Assembly (NCBI GenBank): GCA_050309585.1
Contig: JBNRML010000154.1
Coordinates: forward strand, 1 to 64,000
Direction of reading: 5' to 3'
Length of the DNA stretch: 64,000 bases
DNA from: Bovifimicola sp050309585
GTDB lineage: Bacteria > Bacillota > Clostridia > Lachnospirales > Lachnospiraceae
Under the pieces are notes generated by a model that was not told where the DNA came from, did no database searches, and saw only the letters and a program-made list of their open reading frames with translations. Numbering within the stretch: position 1 is the stretch's first letter; the number at the start of each line of letters is the position of its first letter. Positions 1 to 9,035 of this stretch are shown here, one piece after another. Made by a program: the position numbers and the translations under genes.

Positions 1-2347
1 TCCAGGCTGAAGAGCTGTCCTTTACATAGCTTCCATCCGGCTGCTGTAAATAATACTCTGTCTTGTATCTTGTGTCTTCTTTTACAAAATATACCTTTAA
101 TACTGTTGTTCCGTCCGGTTTAACTTCTGATGCCAAAACGTTCTTTATATTTCCATTATCAAAAGCATAGTCTGACTTTGTAGGTATCTTGTCTGCTTCC
201 GTGACTGCCGCTGTGTTTCCGGCAACCTCTGTCCTGTCCGTGCTCACTGAATCCGGTGTCGAATCAAAACTTCCATCATTCTTCTGATAATAGTACTCCA
301 CTTTATATGAAGTATTTAAGTTATAATACACCTTCATAACATTATCATCTCTGTCAAAGGCCAGAGCAGTAATGTTTTCTCTTGATACATCCACACCATT
401 ATTTACAGTAACTTTTGTGTATCCAGCAAAGGTCTTTATTGTTGCCGAAGCCGACGTACCAATCGCCCCCACTGTCCAGGTCGATGTTTCCCCTGGTGCT
501 AAAATATATGTACCATCTGTCTGCTGTAAATAATATTCTGTCCTGTATTCTGTATTTTCCTTGACAAAATATAATTTCAATTCATTCTGACTCTCATCTT
601 CCACAAGAACTATATCCTTAATTGTTCCTGTCACTGTGTCACTAAATTCATATAAAGCTTTATCAACGGCTGGTGTCATATCAGCAGTAGTTGCTGAAAT
701 GCCATCTCCCACATAACCATTTCCACTTCTTCTCTCTGTAGTATCTTCAACAAAGCTGCCATCTGCCTGCTGATAAAATTTCTTAACTGTATATGTAGTC
801 TCGATAGGGTCATAGTAAAATCTGAGTTTCAGCTTTCCATCCTCAGTAACAATACCGGTATCCTTTGGTTCAGCACCATCAAGACTAGCTGATGGATTGT
901 ATTTATAATTTGGATATGTTTTACTTGTTGCTGAAACCTCTTTACCCACTCTATCTGTCAATACCTCAGTATCCGCTGAAACAATTTCATATTTATTTGT
1001 ATTTCTGTTCCACTTATAGTGTTCAACTGTGTAATCACTCTCCACATAGTTTGCAAAAGAAAAACCATGTACTGTGTGATTTGCCTTTGAAGAACCGACA
1101 GCTGAAGTGAAACCTACACGAATATCATTGTTTGTTCCCAAAACCGTTGATAAGTCAACATCATATGAAATAACTGGTGTAGCCGGTTTTACGGCCTCAT
1201 CATATTTTCCAAGTGTATAATATACACTCATCTTTCCACCGTCATAATCTATCCAGAATGTAAATAATCTGTCATCCACACCTGCGTCCGCAAAACGCCC
1301 TGAAGTATGTGTCAAATCAGTCGTATCCGGATTCTCAATATTGTCATACTTATAGTCATTATTAATATGAGTTGGGTCAACATTATTTATGTAATACAAT
1401 GCCTTATGCTTCTTCTGGTCGCCATTAAGCATAACACCTATATGGTCAAATCTTCTTTCAGATACACATGGCAACTGTCCATATCCCCAAGTATTATACA
1501 CTGTATTTGAATCCAACGTACCTTCAATTAATTCTCTTTTATCATCAGGTAAAATGACGTTTCCTGTAGCCGGATCACTAGCAAACAGTTCTATTCCCAT
1601 TGTGTAATATGGCCCTGATGCTTTACCCTTACTATAAACATGATTATCAAATCCCCAGTTTACATATCCATTGGCATCGGCAGCCAACATCGCATAAGAA
1701 CCATTGAAATATGAGTCAAGCTCGATTATCACACTATTGTTTACGCCGGCATAACCCATTCCTCCACCAGATTGTCCAACAATAGAATCTCCGGTTGTAA
1801 TAACAAATGCAATTCCATCTCCACCATACTCTCTTGAATATCCACTTGTCTGTGCATCATTTACAACTGCATCCGGCATAGAGATGGTAAATTTAGTAGA
1901 AAACCCATTTGATGCCTGTAAGGAAATCGTTTTGTTTAACATTGCTGAACCTGAACGATAAGCATTATAGCTGTCTGCTGCTTCCTTCCCAGGCACAGTA
2001 CCTTCCTTTACACCCTGTATCAATCTTATAATGTTTTCACCTTCCGCAGAATGGTCATTTGCATAAATACCAGGCTTATGGTTTGTATCAAATGCAATTG
2101 AATATCCATTACCATCCTGTGCATCATAATTAAATATCCAGGTAGGATTTGACGAATCACTTCCATTTGAAATAGGATCCGTTGCACTACCTTCATACTG
2201 TTCAAACTTAATAAATTCATCCCCCGGCTCTGCCTTGACCTCCATTTTAGTCTGCCAGTTAGTGAAAATAAAAGTCATGAACATTACTGCCGCAAGTAAG
2301 AACGCAATTCTTTTCTTACTCACTGTTTTTAATTTTACTCCTAACAT
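1..2347 (-). CDS. Secreted L-type lectin adhesin with C-terminal repeats, C-terminus outside window
   Basis: The reading frame is open from an ATG at 2347, preceded by AGGATGAGGAG, to the left edge (782 codons seen). It begins with a basic signal peptide (KKRIAFLLAAVMFMTFIF, likely cleavage after VKA). Residues about 50-330 form a legume-like L-type lectin domain, shown by DGIAFVITTGDS near residue 175, then GGGMGYAGVNNSVIIELDSY. From about residue 430 come repeats spaced 80-85 residues, each opening with Tyr-rich strands such as YTVKKFYQQADGSF, YRTEYYLQQTDGTY and YKVEYYYQKNDGSF. These resemble MucBP-type surface repeats. The protein probably binds glycans at the cell surface; a sortase or other anchor would lie beyond the window. 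The lectin call rests on family resemblance; ligand and anchor are unknown. Confidence 0.85.
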   Translation of the reverse strand, partial: MLGVKLKTVSKKRIAFLLAAVMFMTFIFTNWQTKMEVKAEPGDEFIKFEQYEGSATDPISNGSDSSNPTWIFNYDAQDGNGYSIAFDTNHKPGIYANDHSAEGENIIRLIQGVKEGTVPGKEAADSYNAYRSGSAMLNKTISLQASNGFSTKFTISMPDAVVNDAQTSGYSREYGGDGIAFVITTGDSIVGQSGGGMGYAGVNNSVIIELDSYFNGSYAMLAADANGYVNWGFDNHVYSKGKASGPYYTMGIELFASDPATGNVILPDDKRELIEGTLDSNTVYNTWGYGQLPCVSERRFDHIGVMLNGDQKKHKALYYINNVDPTHINNDYKYDNIENPDTTDLTHTSGRFADAGVDDRLFTFWIDYDGGKMSVYYTLGKYDEAVKPATPVISYDVDLSTVLGTNNDIRVGFTSAVGSSKANHTVHGFSFANYVESDYTVEHYKWNRNTNKYEIVSADTEVLTDRVGKEVSATSKTYPNYKYNPSASLDGAEPKDTGIVTEDGKLKLRFYYDPIETTYTVKKFYQQADGSFVEDTTERRSGNGYVGDGISATTADMTPAVDKALYEFSDTVTGTIKDIVLVEDESQNELKLYFVKENTEYRTEYYLQQTDGTYILAPGETSTWTVGAIGTSASATIKTFAGYTKVTVNNGVDVSRENITALAFDRDDNVMKVYYNLNTSYKVEYYYQKNDGSFDSTPDSVSTDRTEVAGNTAAVTEADKIPTKSDYAFDNGNIKNVLASEVKPDGTTVLKVYFVKEDTRYKTEYYLQQPDGSYVKDSSSAW

Positions 2348-2434
2348 TCTCCTCATCCTTTCTAAAATTATTTTCCCCAATACTTCTGTACCCAAATAAT
2401 TTCATCCCACATTTATATATAACAGCCTGGTCAA

Positions 2435-2452
2435 ATGGATTGATAAATCCAT
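2435..2452 (-). terminator. Weak hairpin after the purine permease gene
   Basis: Seven-base arms ATGGATT and AATCCAT around a 4-nt loop lie about 20 nt past the pbuX stop. There is no clear U-tract, so termination is only a possibility. The rest of the 120-nt gap before the lectin gene shows nothing else. Confidence 0.3.
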
Positions 2453-2470
2453 CTAAAATAACCATATCTT

Positions 2471-3778
2471 TTATGCCTGTTCCATGTTTTTTGGAAGTAT
2501 CAGGTTAAAGATAATGGCTGTTACAAACACTAAGGCTACACAGTTTTCTGCAAATACAGATTTTATGATACCCGGAAATCTGCCAAATAGTTCTGGACAC
2601 TGTGTAAATCCAAGACCTATACTCAATGAAAGTGCTGCAATTGTGATGTTGCGCTGTGTATATCCACATTTTCCCAACATCTGAACACCACTGACAACAA
2701 TTGTACCAAACATCATAATGGTACATCCACCCAAAACTGCACTTGGAAGTGTAGCAAGTAACGCTCCAAATATTGGAAAGAAGCCTGCGAGTACCATAAT
2801 CAAAGCACCTGTCGCAATGGCAATTCTGTTTACAACCTTTGTCATTGCAACAAGACCAACATTCTGACTAAATGAAGTAATGGGCATACATCCAAAAACA
2901 GATGATAATGCACTGATAAAACCGTCACAGGCAATCGAACCAGATGTTTCTTTTTCTGTCACATCTCTTCTTAAGCCTGAAACCGCCAATGCTGATGTAT
3001 CCCCAATTGTCTCTGTAGCTGAAACCAAAAAGATTAATATAAATGAAAAGATTGCACTGGCATTAAATTCATATCCGAATGGAACAAAATGTGGCAATGA
3101 CACAATTTTTGCACCTTTAAGAGCTGAAAAATCCACCATATTTAAAGGTATTGCCAATAAATATCCTACAACAAGTCCGAATAAAACCGACAACTGTTTG
3201 AGATATCCTTTTACAAAAGCATTAAAAACTATACAGGATACAAGTGTTACTGTTCCAAGAATCCAGTTCTCTTTTGACCCAAAATCTGCTGCACCTGTTC
3301 CACCACCAAATGATGATGCACCTACTGACAGCAGCGAAAAACCAATTGCTGTAACTACTGTTGCCGCAACAATCGGTGCTACTAACTTAATCCAATACCT
3401 GGCAAAGAGTCCCAGAATACCTTCTACTATACCACCCACAAGTACTGCACCCATCAAAGTTGCATAACCATATTGGGCACCAATTGTACAAGCTAATGAT
3501 ACAAAAGTAAAACTAATTCCCATTACTATCGGCAGACCTGAACCTATCCTCCACATTGGAAATAACTGTATAAATGTACCAATTCCCGCAATTATCATTG
3601 CACTTTGAATTATCATTGCAGTGTCTGACGGGCTAAGGTTGCAGGCTGCTGCAACAATAATAATTGGTGTAATATTTGCAACAAACATTGCAAGAATGTG
3701 CTGTAATCCAAAAGGAAAAGCTTTTAATAAGCTGATTTTTCCATCCAGCGAATAAATTGCATCAACATTATTTTTCAT
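2471..3778 (-). CDS. pbuX: Xanthine/uracil permease, NCS2 family
   Basis: A 435-aa polytopic membrane protein of the nucleobase:cation symporter-2 family. It starts MKNNVDAIYSLDGK and contains SLLKAFPFGLQHILAMFVANITP, typical of TM1 in this family, and a SATETIGDTSALAVSG segment that matches the NCS2 substrate region (ET-G-D). I chose the ATG one base after the xpt stop because GGAGA lies 6 nt upstream; longer upstream starts would overlap xpt. Coupling to xpt indicates uptake of xanthine feeding phosphoribosyl transfer. Substrate specificity (xanthine rather than uracil or urate) is inferred from this neighbour. Confidence 0.88.
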   Translation of the reverse strand: MKNNVDAIYSLDGKISLLKAFPFGLQHILAMFVANITPIIIVAAACNLSPSDTAMIIQSAMIIAGIGTFIQLFPMWRIGSGLPIVMGISFTFVSLACTIGAQYGYATLMGAVLVGGIVEGILGLFARYWIKLVAPIVAATVVTAIGFSLLSVGASSFGGGTGAADFGSKENWILGTVTLVSCIVFNAFVKGYLKQLSVLFGLVVGYLLAIPLNMVDFSALKGAKIVSLPHFVPFGYEFNASAIFSFILIFLVSATETIGDTSALAVSGLRRDVTEKETSGSIACDGFISALSSVFGCMPITSFSQNVGLVAMTKVVNRIAIATGALIMVLAGFFPIFGALLATLPSAVLGGCTIMMFGTIVVSGVQMLGKCGYTQRNITIAALSLSIGLGFTQCPELFGRFPGIIKSVFAENCVALVFVTAIIFNLILPKNMEQA

Positions 3779-3779
3779 A

Positions 3780-4373
3780 CTAATCTCCATTCCGCCGCTT
3801 CTTAAAATTAATTTGTCCTGTAGCTGCATCCATTGACTCTACAATAGCCAGAGACTCAAGCTGATATCCAAGATTACGTATAATTTGTCCACCAACCTGA
3901 AAACCCTTTTCAACTGCTATTCCAATTCCCTCAACAGTTCCACCTGCCTGATTTACAATTGAAATAAGTCCCTGAAGCGCACATCCATTTGCAAGAAAGT
4001 CATCGATAATAAGCACATGATCTCCCTCACCTAAAAATCTCTTTGAGACAATCACCTGGTTTTTCACTTTGTGCGTAAAGGATTCTACATCTGCAATATA
4101 CATCTCACCCTCGATGTTAATACTTTTTGATTTTTTTGCAAACACAACAGGAACTCCAAAATGCATCGCAACAACACAGGCAATTCCTATTCCTGATGCT
4201 TCAATTGTCAATATCTTGTTAATTTCTTTTCCTTCAAATCTCCTCTTAAACTCTTCTCCCATCTGATTAAATAAGTTAATATCCATCTGATGATTCAAAA
4301 AACTGTCAACCTTAAGGACATTTCCCTCTTTTACAATTCCATCCCTAACGATTCGCTCTTCTAAAAAGTTCAT
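3780..4373 (-). CDS. xpt: Xanthine phosphoribosyltransferase
   Basis: A 197-aa type I phosphoribosyltransferase converting xanthine and PRPP to XMP in purine salvage. The PRPP loop is VLIIDDFLANGCALQGL and the N-terminus MNFLEERIVRDG-VKEGNVLKVDSFLNHQMD is characteristic of Xpt. The chosen ATG follows AGGAAAGGAAAAAAGAG. It ends one base before pbuX, forming a two-gene operon. In many Firmicutes this operon has a purine riboswitch, but only about 100 nt separate it from the upstream gene here and I see no such fold; a -10-like TATAAT lies near 4405. Confidence 0.93.
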   Translation of the reverse strand: MNFLEERIVRDGIVKEGNVLKVDSFLNHQMDINLFNQMGEEFKRRFEGKEINKILTIEASGIGIACVVAMHFGVPVVFAKKSKSINIEGEMYIADVESFTHKVKNQVIVSKRFLGEGDHVLIIDDFLANGCALQGLISIVNQAGGTVEGIGIAVEKGFQVGGQIIRNLGYQLESLAIVESMDAATGQINFKKRRNGD

Positions 4374-4415
4374 CTCTTTTTTCCTTTCCTCACAGTAATT
4401 CCATATATTATACAT

Positions 4416-4454
4416 AAAAGATGAAAGAATCTCTATACTATTCCTTCATCTTTT
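4416..4454 (-). terminator. Probable terminator of the ABC-F gene
   Basis: Arms AAAAGATGAAGGAAT and ATTCTTTCATCTTTT pair with one internal mismatch and a 9-nt loop, 22 nt after the ABC-F stop. The hairpin ends in TTTT on the minus strand. It separates the ABC-F gene from xpt-pbuX. Confidence 0.55.
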
Positions 4455-4475
4455 ACAATTTTTATTTATTCATTA

Positions 4476-6431
4476 TTACTGTTCCATGGACTCAAGTTCT
4501 ATTTCCGTTTCCAAAATGCGTTCCATTAAAGATTCCTGATTTCTATTTTCCTCGTCAATGCTGTTTTGAATCTCCATAAGTTTCTGATAATCAGCTGAAA
4601 GCTCTGGGGCAAGCATCTCCATCTGAAGATTTGAGAGCTTTTCCTCACTTTCCAAAAGCTGCTGATTGTATTTTTCCAACTGCTTTTTAAGTCTTGACAG
4701 AACCTTTCCGGGATTATAATATTTAGTCTTATCAAATACATCGTCAAGAGTAGGAACATTATTTCTAATTTTGGAAGAATCATTTTTCTTCCCTTCCTGT
4801 TCCTGTTTTTGGTTTCTCTTTTCCTTCTCTTCTATATAGCCTTCATAATTCATAGCATAAAATTTCACACCATCTGTTCCAAATTCTAAAATTCCAGTTG
4901 CAACCCTGTCAATAAAATAACGGTCATGGGACACAAATAAAACTGTTCCCTCATAATTTATCAACATATTTTCCAAGGCTTCCTTTCCAACCAGATCCAT
5001 ATGATTTGTAGGCTCATCAAGAATAAGAAAATTTGGTTTTGTATAAAAAATATTACATAACTCCAGTCTTACTTTTTCTCCACCAGAGAGCATTCCCATT
5101 TTCTTTTCCACATCTTCCCCGGAAAATAAAAATGCTCCTAATGCACTTCTGACATCATTTCTGAGCAGATTCGGATAAAGGCTCCAAAAATAATCCATAA
5201 CCGTCTGTTCCGGGTCAACCACCTTATTTACAGCCCTGTGCTGATCAAAGTAGGCATAATCCACATTGTTGCCAAATCTGAAAGTTCCGGAAAGTTCCGG
5301 AATTTCTCCGACAATTGTTTTTAGAAGAGTAGATTTTCCCTTTCCATTCTCTCCGATAATTGCTATTCTTTCCTTCTTTCTGACTGTTAAGGAAACTTCA
5401 CTTAACACCTTGTCATATCCTATCTTTAACTTATCAACAGAAAGCACCTCAGTGTAGCTCTCTCTTTCCGGCTGAAAAAGTGCCTTAAATGCTTTCGTGT
5501 CAAATCTTCTTGGCTTTTCAACCTTAACCATATGTTCAATTGCCATTCTTTTTGAACGGGTAGCCGAAACCTTGGTAGGCGTGTTTTTCCATTTCTCTAT
5601 CCATTCTGTAAGTCTCTCTATTTCCTTTTGCTGGGCCTCATAGTCTTTTTCCTGCTTAATTTGCGCCTCTTCCTTCAATTTCACAAACGTGGAATAATTC
5701 CCAGGATAACGTTTAATGTCCCCATATTCTATTTCATATGTCACATCGATGACACGGTCCAGAAACATTCGGTCATGGGATACAATTACAACTGCCCTGT
5801 CATAATTTTTTAAATAAGTTTCCAGCCATTCAACAGTTTTAATATCCAGATGGTTTGTAGGCTCATCGAGAAGAAGAATGTCAGGACGATTGAGAAGCAA
5901 TTGAATGAATGCAATTTTTGTCTGCTGTCCTCCCGAAAAATTACCAATAGGCTCCTCCAAATCCTTTAATTCAAACCCAAATTTCTGGAACATTGTTTCC
6001 ATGTCATTTTTCCAGCTATATCCATGAAGGCTTTCCATCTTTCGCTGCAGAAAATCATACTCAGACAAAAGTTTTTTATCTTCTTTATCCCCCAGCTGTC
6101 TTTCAATTTCCTTCATTCTTTTTTCACATTGAAAAACCTCTGTAAATGCCTTCTTTAATTCATCCTTTACAAGAACAGAACCGTCAGTAAAGCTTATCTG
6201 TCTCAGGAAACCAATATTTTGATTACCGCTCATTGTAATTCCACAGGTTTCGTCGCTGTCTGGATTGCTCATTTCAATGTCGCCTGCAATAAGCCGCAAT
6301 AGTGTGGTCTTTCCACATCCATTTCTCCCAATAATTGCAATTTTTTCAGTATCATGGATTTCAAAATTCACACATTTTAGTATTGTATCAGCAGCAAACT
6401 GTACAATGGCATTTTTTATCTGATATCTCAT
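4476..6431 (-). CDS. ABC-F family ATPase with two ATP-binding domains
   Basis: A 651-aa soluble protein with tandem ABC domains and no membrane segment, the hallmark of ABC-F translation factors that act at the ribosomal E site. Domain 1 has Walker A GRNGCGKTT, signature FSGGQQTK and Walker B ILLLDEPTNHLD. Domain 2 has GENGKGKST, LSGGEKVRLE and ILDEPTNHMD. The charged linker between them and a coiled-coil C-terminus match the Uup/YdiF-like type. Start: an ATG (MRYQIKNAIVQF) preceded by AAAGAGG; a TTG 30 nt upstream is possible. Whether it protects ribosomes from antibiotics or serves housekeeping translation cannot be told from sequence alone. Confidence 0.87.
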   Translation of the reverse strand: MRYQIKNAIVQFAADTILKCVNFEIHDTEKIAIIGRNGCGKTTLLRLIAGDIEMSNPDSDETCGITMSGNQNIGFLRQISFTDGSVLVKDELKKAFTEVFQCEKRMKEIERQLGDKEDKKLLSEYDFLQRKMESLHGYSWKNDMETMFQKFGFELKDLEEPIGNFSGGQQTKIAFIQLLLNRPDILLLDEPTNHLDIKTVEWLETYLKNYDRAVVIVSHDRMFLDRVIDVTYEIEYGDIKRYPGNYSTFVKLKEEAQIKQEKDYEAQQKEIERLTEWIEKWKNTPTKVSATRSKRMAIEHMVKVEKPRRFDTKAFKALFQPERESYTEVLSVDKLKIGYDKVLSEVSLTVRKKERIAIIGENGKGKSTLLKTIVGEIPELSGTFRFGNNVDYAYFDQHRAVNKVVDPEQTVMDYFWSLYPNLLRNDVRSALGAFLFSGEDVEKKMGMLSGGEKVRLELCNIFYTKPNFLILDEPTNHMDLVGKEALENMLINYEGTVLFVSHDRYFIDRVATGILEFGTDGVKFYAMNYEGYIEEKEKRNQKQEQEGKKNDSSKIRNNVPTLDDVFDKTKYYNPGKVLSRLKKQLEKYNQQLLESEEKLSNLQMEMLAPELSADYQKLMEIQNSIDEENRNQESLMERILETEIELESMEQ

Positions 6432-6467
6432 ATATGTGGCCTCTTTCACTCTTTTTTCCAAAATTTT

Positions 6468-7574
6468 TCAAACTTTATTCTCTTTATTTAAATTCTCGTT
6501 CATGACGGCCTCACACCTAAAAAGCTTTGCCTGTCTGTCATGAATTATTGCCATAACAGGTTCTCTGTTAAAAATGCTCATAACACTTTTACAAAACATC
6601 GTGTCCCTGTTCAAAAACAAAATTAAAATATGTATTAAAAATTTTATCAATAACGCCACCGGAATAAATGACAATATTCCAAGTGCAAAGGTCATTAGCA
6701 TAAGATTTCCATCAAATATGCTTTCTTTTATAATATCAAATATCAAAATAGATATTAAAAATGCAATTCCACCATTTCTCACATTTTTCTTTAGCTTACG
6801 TAAATCAGCATTATAATAATCAATATCCATTCGTAATGTTCTTGCCAATTCTGAAATTACAAACATATCATTTTCATTTCTTTCATCATTATACACAAGG
6901 TTAAATTCCTTTACCGGTATTTCCTTTATCTCTATTACCTTCCACGGTTTTGACGCAAGAATTAATACAAAAGCACAAAATAGTATGCATATTGCTTCCA
7001 CAAGTCTGTGTCTTTCCTTCTCAAAATTAACTGGAACAAGGGCAACTCTCTTACAAAACTGAACTTCTTCATTTTGATTTATATACTGAGGCACAATATC
7101 CTCAGCATTTCGAATATTACTCATATGTTTGCTGTCAGTCTCCACAACCTTGAAGTCAAATGATGAATTAAAAACATCATATTTATCTGACAATGACAAA
7201 TACCCGTTTTCATCTATATTTTCATTCAACTCATCAAACTGATTATCCAGAATCATTAAACTTATATACTCATTATTATTCTCATTAAGATTAACCAAAT
7301 AATAATTATAGGTCAATCCCTCAATAAAGGTATATCCCGTTACACAATAGGAGGTCATTCCTTCCAATACTCCTCCCAACGCATGAACCTTATCAACGCT
7401 GACGTACTCACCTTCTTTGAGGTCCGATAGCTCAATATCTCCTTTATGTATTTTTTCCAGATTATCTCTTTTTGTGATTGCATCAGTCAAAAATGAAATA
7501 CCCCAAATAAGAAATAATACTCCAATTACCAAAAAAGTAGATATATTTACTTCAATTCGTTTCTTATTTTTCAT
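6468..7574 (-). CDS. Membrane protein of unknown function
   Basis: 368 aa. One N-terminal membrane segment (residues ~14-32, LVIGVLFLIWGISFL) precedes an extracytoplasmic region of about 150 residues rich in Asn, Glu and Tyr, then a second segment (ICILFCAFVLILAS), a cytoplasmic stretch, and two to three more hydrophobic segments near the C-terminus. I do not recognise the family. The start follows GCGGAATGGAGATTAGTATG, identical to the leader of pbuX. It ends 36 nt before the ABC-F gene, so the two may be co-transcribed. Confidence 0.65.
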   Translation of the reverse strand: MKNKKRIEVNISTFLVIGVLFLIWGISFLTDAITKRDNLEKIHKGDIELSDLKEGEYVSVDKVHALGGVLEGMTSYCVTGYTFIEGLTYNYYLVNLNENNNEYISLMILDNQFDELNENIDENGYLSLSDKYDVFNSSFDFKVVETDSKHMSNIRNAEDIVPQYINQNEEVQFCKRVALVPVNFEKERHRLVEAICILFCAFVLILASKPWKVIEIKEIPVKEFNLVYNDERNENDMFVISELARTLRMDIDYYNADLRKLKKNVRNGGIAFLISILIFDIIKESIFDGNLMLMTFALGILSFIPVALLIKFLIHILILFLNRDTMFCKSVMSIFNREPVMAIIHDRQAKLFRCEAVMNENLNKENKV

Positions 7575-7612
7575 ACTAATCTCCATTCCGCAGACGCTTT
7601 GCGTCGGAGGAA

Positions 7613-7643
7613 TCGCGAGCTGAATTTCAGATTCAGCTCGCGA
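7613..7643. repeat. Perfect 12-bp hairpin upstream of membrane protein gene
   Basis: Arms TCGCGAGCTGAA and TTCAGCTCGCGA are perfect complements around a 7-nt loop. A second small hairpin (GACGC-TTT-GCGTC) follows at about 7593-7605. Neither is followed by a U-tract, so they are unlikely to be simple terminators. They sit between the ribbon-helix-helix gene and the start site of the next gene and could act as a stability element. Confidence 0.6.
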
Positions 7644-7667
7644 TAAAACTAATTGGGACGCCCGCGG

Positions 7668-7859
7668 CTAAATGGCCCCTTCGTTTTTATCACTGCTATT
7701 ATCGCTGTTTTTTTCGCCTTTCTTTCTTTTCTTCACACATTCTGTGAGCAAATACTCAATCTGTCCATTTACTGAGCGGAAGTCTTCTTCCGCCCAGGCT
7801 GAAATATCTGCATATAATTTATCAGAAAGACGCAGTGGAATCTGTTTTTTTCCTGCCAT
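7668..7859 (-). CDS. Arc-type ribbon-helix-helix protein
   Basis: 63 aa. KKQIPLRLSDKLYADISAWAEEDFRSVNGQIEYLL fits a ribbon-helix-helix DNA-binding fold: a short beta strand followed by two helices with the Ser/Asn-x-Gln-Ile-x-x-Leu pattern. The tail is highly charged (KKRKKGEKNSDNSSDKNEG). Its ATG overlaps the stop of the SPFH gene (TAATG), so it is translationally coupled. Small RHH proteins are common partners of SPFH genes in clostridia. It may repress the operon through the palindrome upstream of the SPFH gene, but that is inference. Confidence 0.75.
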   Translation of the reverse strand: MAGKKQIPLRLSDKLYADISAWAEEDFRSVNGQIEYLLTECVKKRKKGEKNSDNSSDKNEGAI

Positions 7860-8884
7860 TAATATAAACTTCCTGAATTTACTACCGGCTGTGCATCATG
7901 GTTGCCGCATAATACCACGAGCAAATTAGAAACCATAGCTGCTTTTCTTTCTTCATCAAGCTCAACGAGCTGTTTTTCATTGAGACGGTCTAACGCCATT
8001 TCCACCATTCCAACGGCACCATCAACAATCATTTTTCTTGCATCAATAATCGCAGATGCCTGCTGACGCTGAAGCATTACTGAAGCAATTTCCGGAGCAT
8101 ATGCAAGGTATGTAATTCTTGCCTCTATTATTTCAAGACCTGCATCATTAACCTTACTCTGAATCTCATTTTTTATTCTCTCAGCAACAACCTCTGCTGA
8201 ACCTCTTAAGCTTCCTTCATCTGCCTGACCATCACCTGTTGTGTCCACATCATTTGCAACGTCATAAGGATATATTCTTACAATATTTCTGAGAGCAGAA
8301 TCGCATTGAAGCGAAAGGTATTCCTTGTAATTGTCAACATTGAATACTGCCTTTGCAGTATCATTTACTTTCCATATAACGGCAATGGCAATCTCCACCG
8401 GATTTCCGAGGCAGTCATTAATCTTCTGTCTTCCATTATTTAATGTCATTGCCTTTAATGAAATCTTTTTGTTGGCTCCCTCAGCCGAAATCTGGACCTG
8501 TGTTCCCTCACTTGAAACCTTAATTCCACTATTTGTGGTAGTTTCGCCACTCTGTGCAAGCTTCGTGGCTGCTGCCGGATTCACCGCGCTGCAAAATGGA
8601 TTTACAAAATAAAATCCCGGTTCCCTAATGGTACCCTTGTATTCGCCAAACAAAGTCAGAACAAGTGCTTCCTGTGGTTTTAATACCTTAAGTCCACAAA
8701 GTGGAATCCATCCCAGAACATCAATTACAATTCCTGGCACCAGCAGGGCTACTCCAATATTGTCAGATGCATCCAAAAGGACAGCTCCATAAATAATCAT
8801 ACCAAAACCTGCAAGTAATGCAACAATTGTTAATAGTAACACTGACATTCCTTTTTTCTTAGTCGTATAAATTTTCTCTTTCAT
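7859..8884 (-). CDS. SPFH/Band 7 domain membrane protein
   Basis: 341 aa. Two N-terminal hydrophobic segments (residues ~14-60) anchor the protein. The SPFH domain follows from about residue 80 (EALVLTLFGEYKGTIREPGFYFVNPFC), with the usual VNDTAKAVFNVDNYKEYLSLQCDSALRNI core. A helical region then contains RQQASAIIDARKMIVDGAV. SPFH proteins form oligomeric membrane scaffolds. Start ATG follows AAAAGGAGATTATT. Expression appears driven by a strong promoter with an embedded palindrome immediately upstream. The specific role in this organism is unknown. Confidence 0.85.
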   Translation of the reverse strand: MKEKIYTTKKKGMSVLLLTIVALLAGFGMIIYGAVLLDASDNIGVALLVPGIVIDVLGWIPLCGLKVLKPQEALVLTLFGEYKGTIREPGFYFVNPFCSAVNPAAATKLAQSGETTTNSGIKVSSEGTQVQISAEGANKKISLKAMTLNNGRQKINDCLGNPVEIAIAVIWKVNDTAKAVFNVDNYKEYLSLQCDSALRNIVRIYPYDVANDVDTTGDGQADEGSLRGSAEVVAERIKNEIQSKVNDAGLEIIEARITYLAYAPEIASVMLQRQQASAIIDARKMIVDGAVGMVEMALDRLNEKQLVELDEERKAAMVSNLLVVLCGNHDAQPVVNSGSLY

Positions 8885-8952
8885 AATAATCTCCTTTTCT
8901 GAGCAATTTTTTTTGCGAAGATACGCATCGAGAAATCCGGTAATCCTAATTT

Positions 8953-8996
8953 CAAAGTGATATCATTATAATATCACTTTGAGTATAAATTGTCAA
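8953..8996 (-). promoter_or_regulatory. Sigma-A promoter overlapped by a palindromic operator
   Basis: On the minus strand TTGACA (8991-8996) and TATTAT (8968-8973) are separated by exactly 17 nt. A perfect inverted repeat, CAAAGTGATAT and ATATCACTTTG (8953-8963 and 8971-8981), covers the spacer and -10 element. This is the geometry of a repressor site for the SPFH-RHH operon. The binding protein is not known; the adjacent RHH protein is one candidate. Confidence 0.75.
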
Positions 8997-9035
8997 GATT
9001 TTCTCCGTTCGCAGACAATATTTTATCTTCTATTC

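Noticed and set aside
2880..3467. 195-codon plus-strand open frame
   Set aside because: It is antisense to the well-supported purine permease, has no ribosome site and a composition expected from the complement of a membrane protein gene.
4374..4475. Purine riboswitch before xpt
   Set aside because: The space is about 100 nt, half of it used by the ABC-F terminator, and the conserved three-way junction sequence is not visible.
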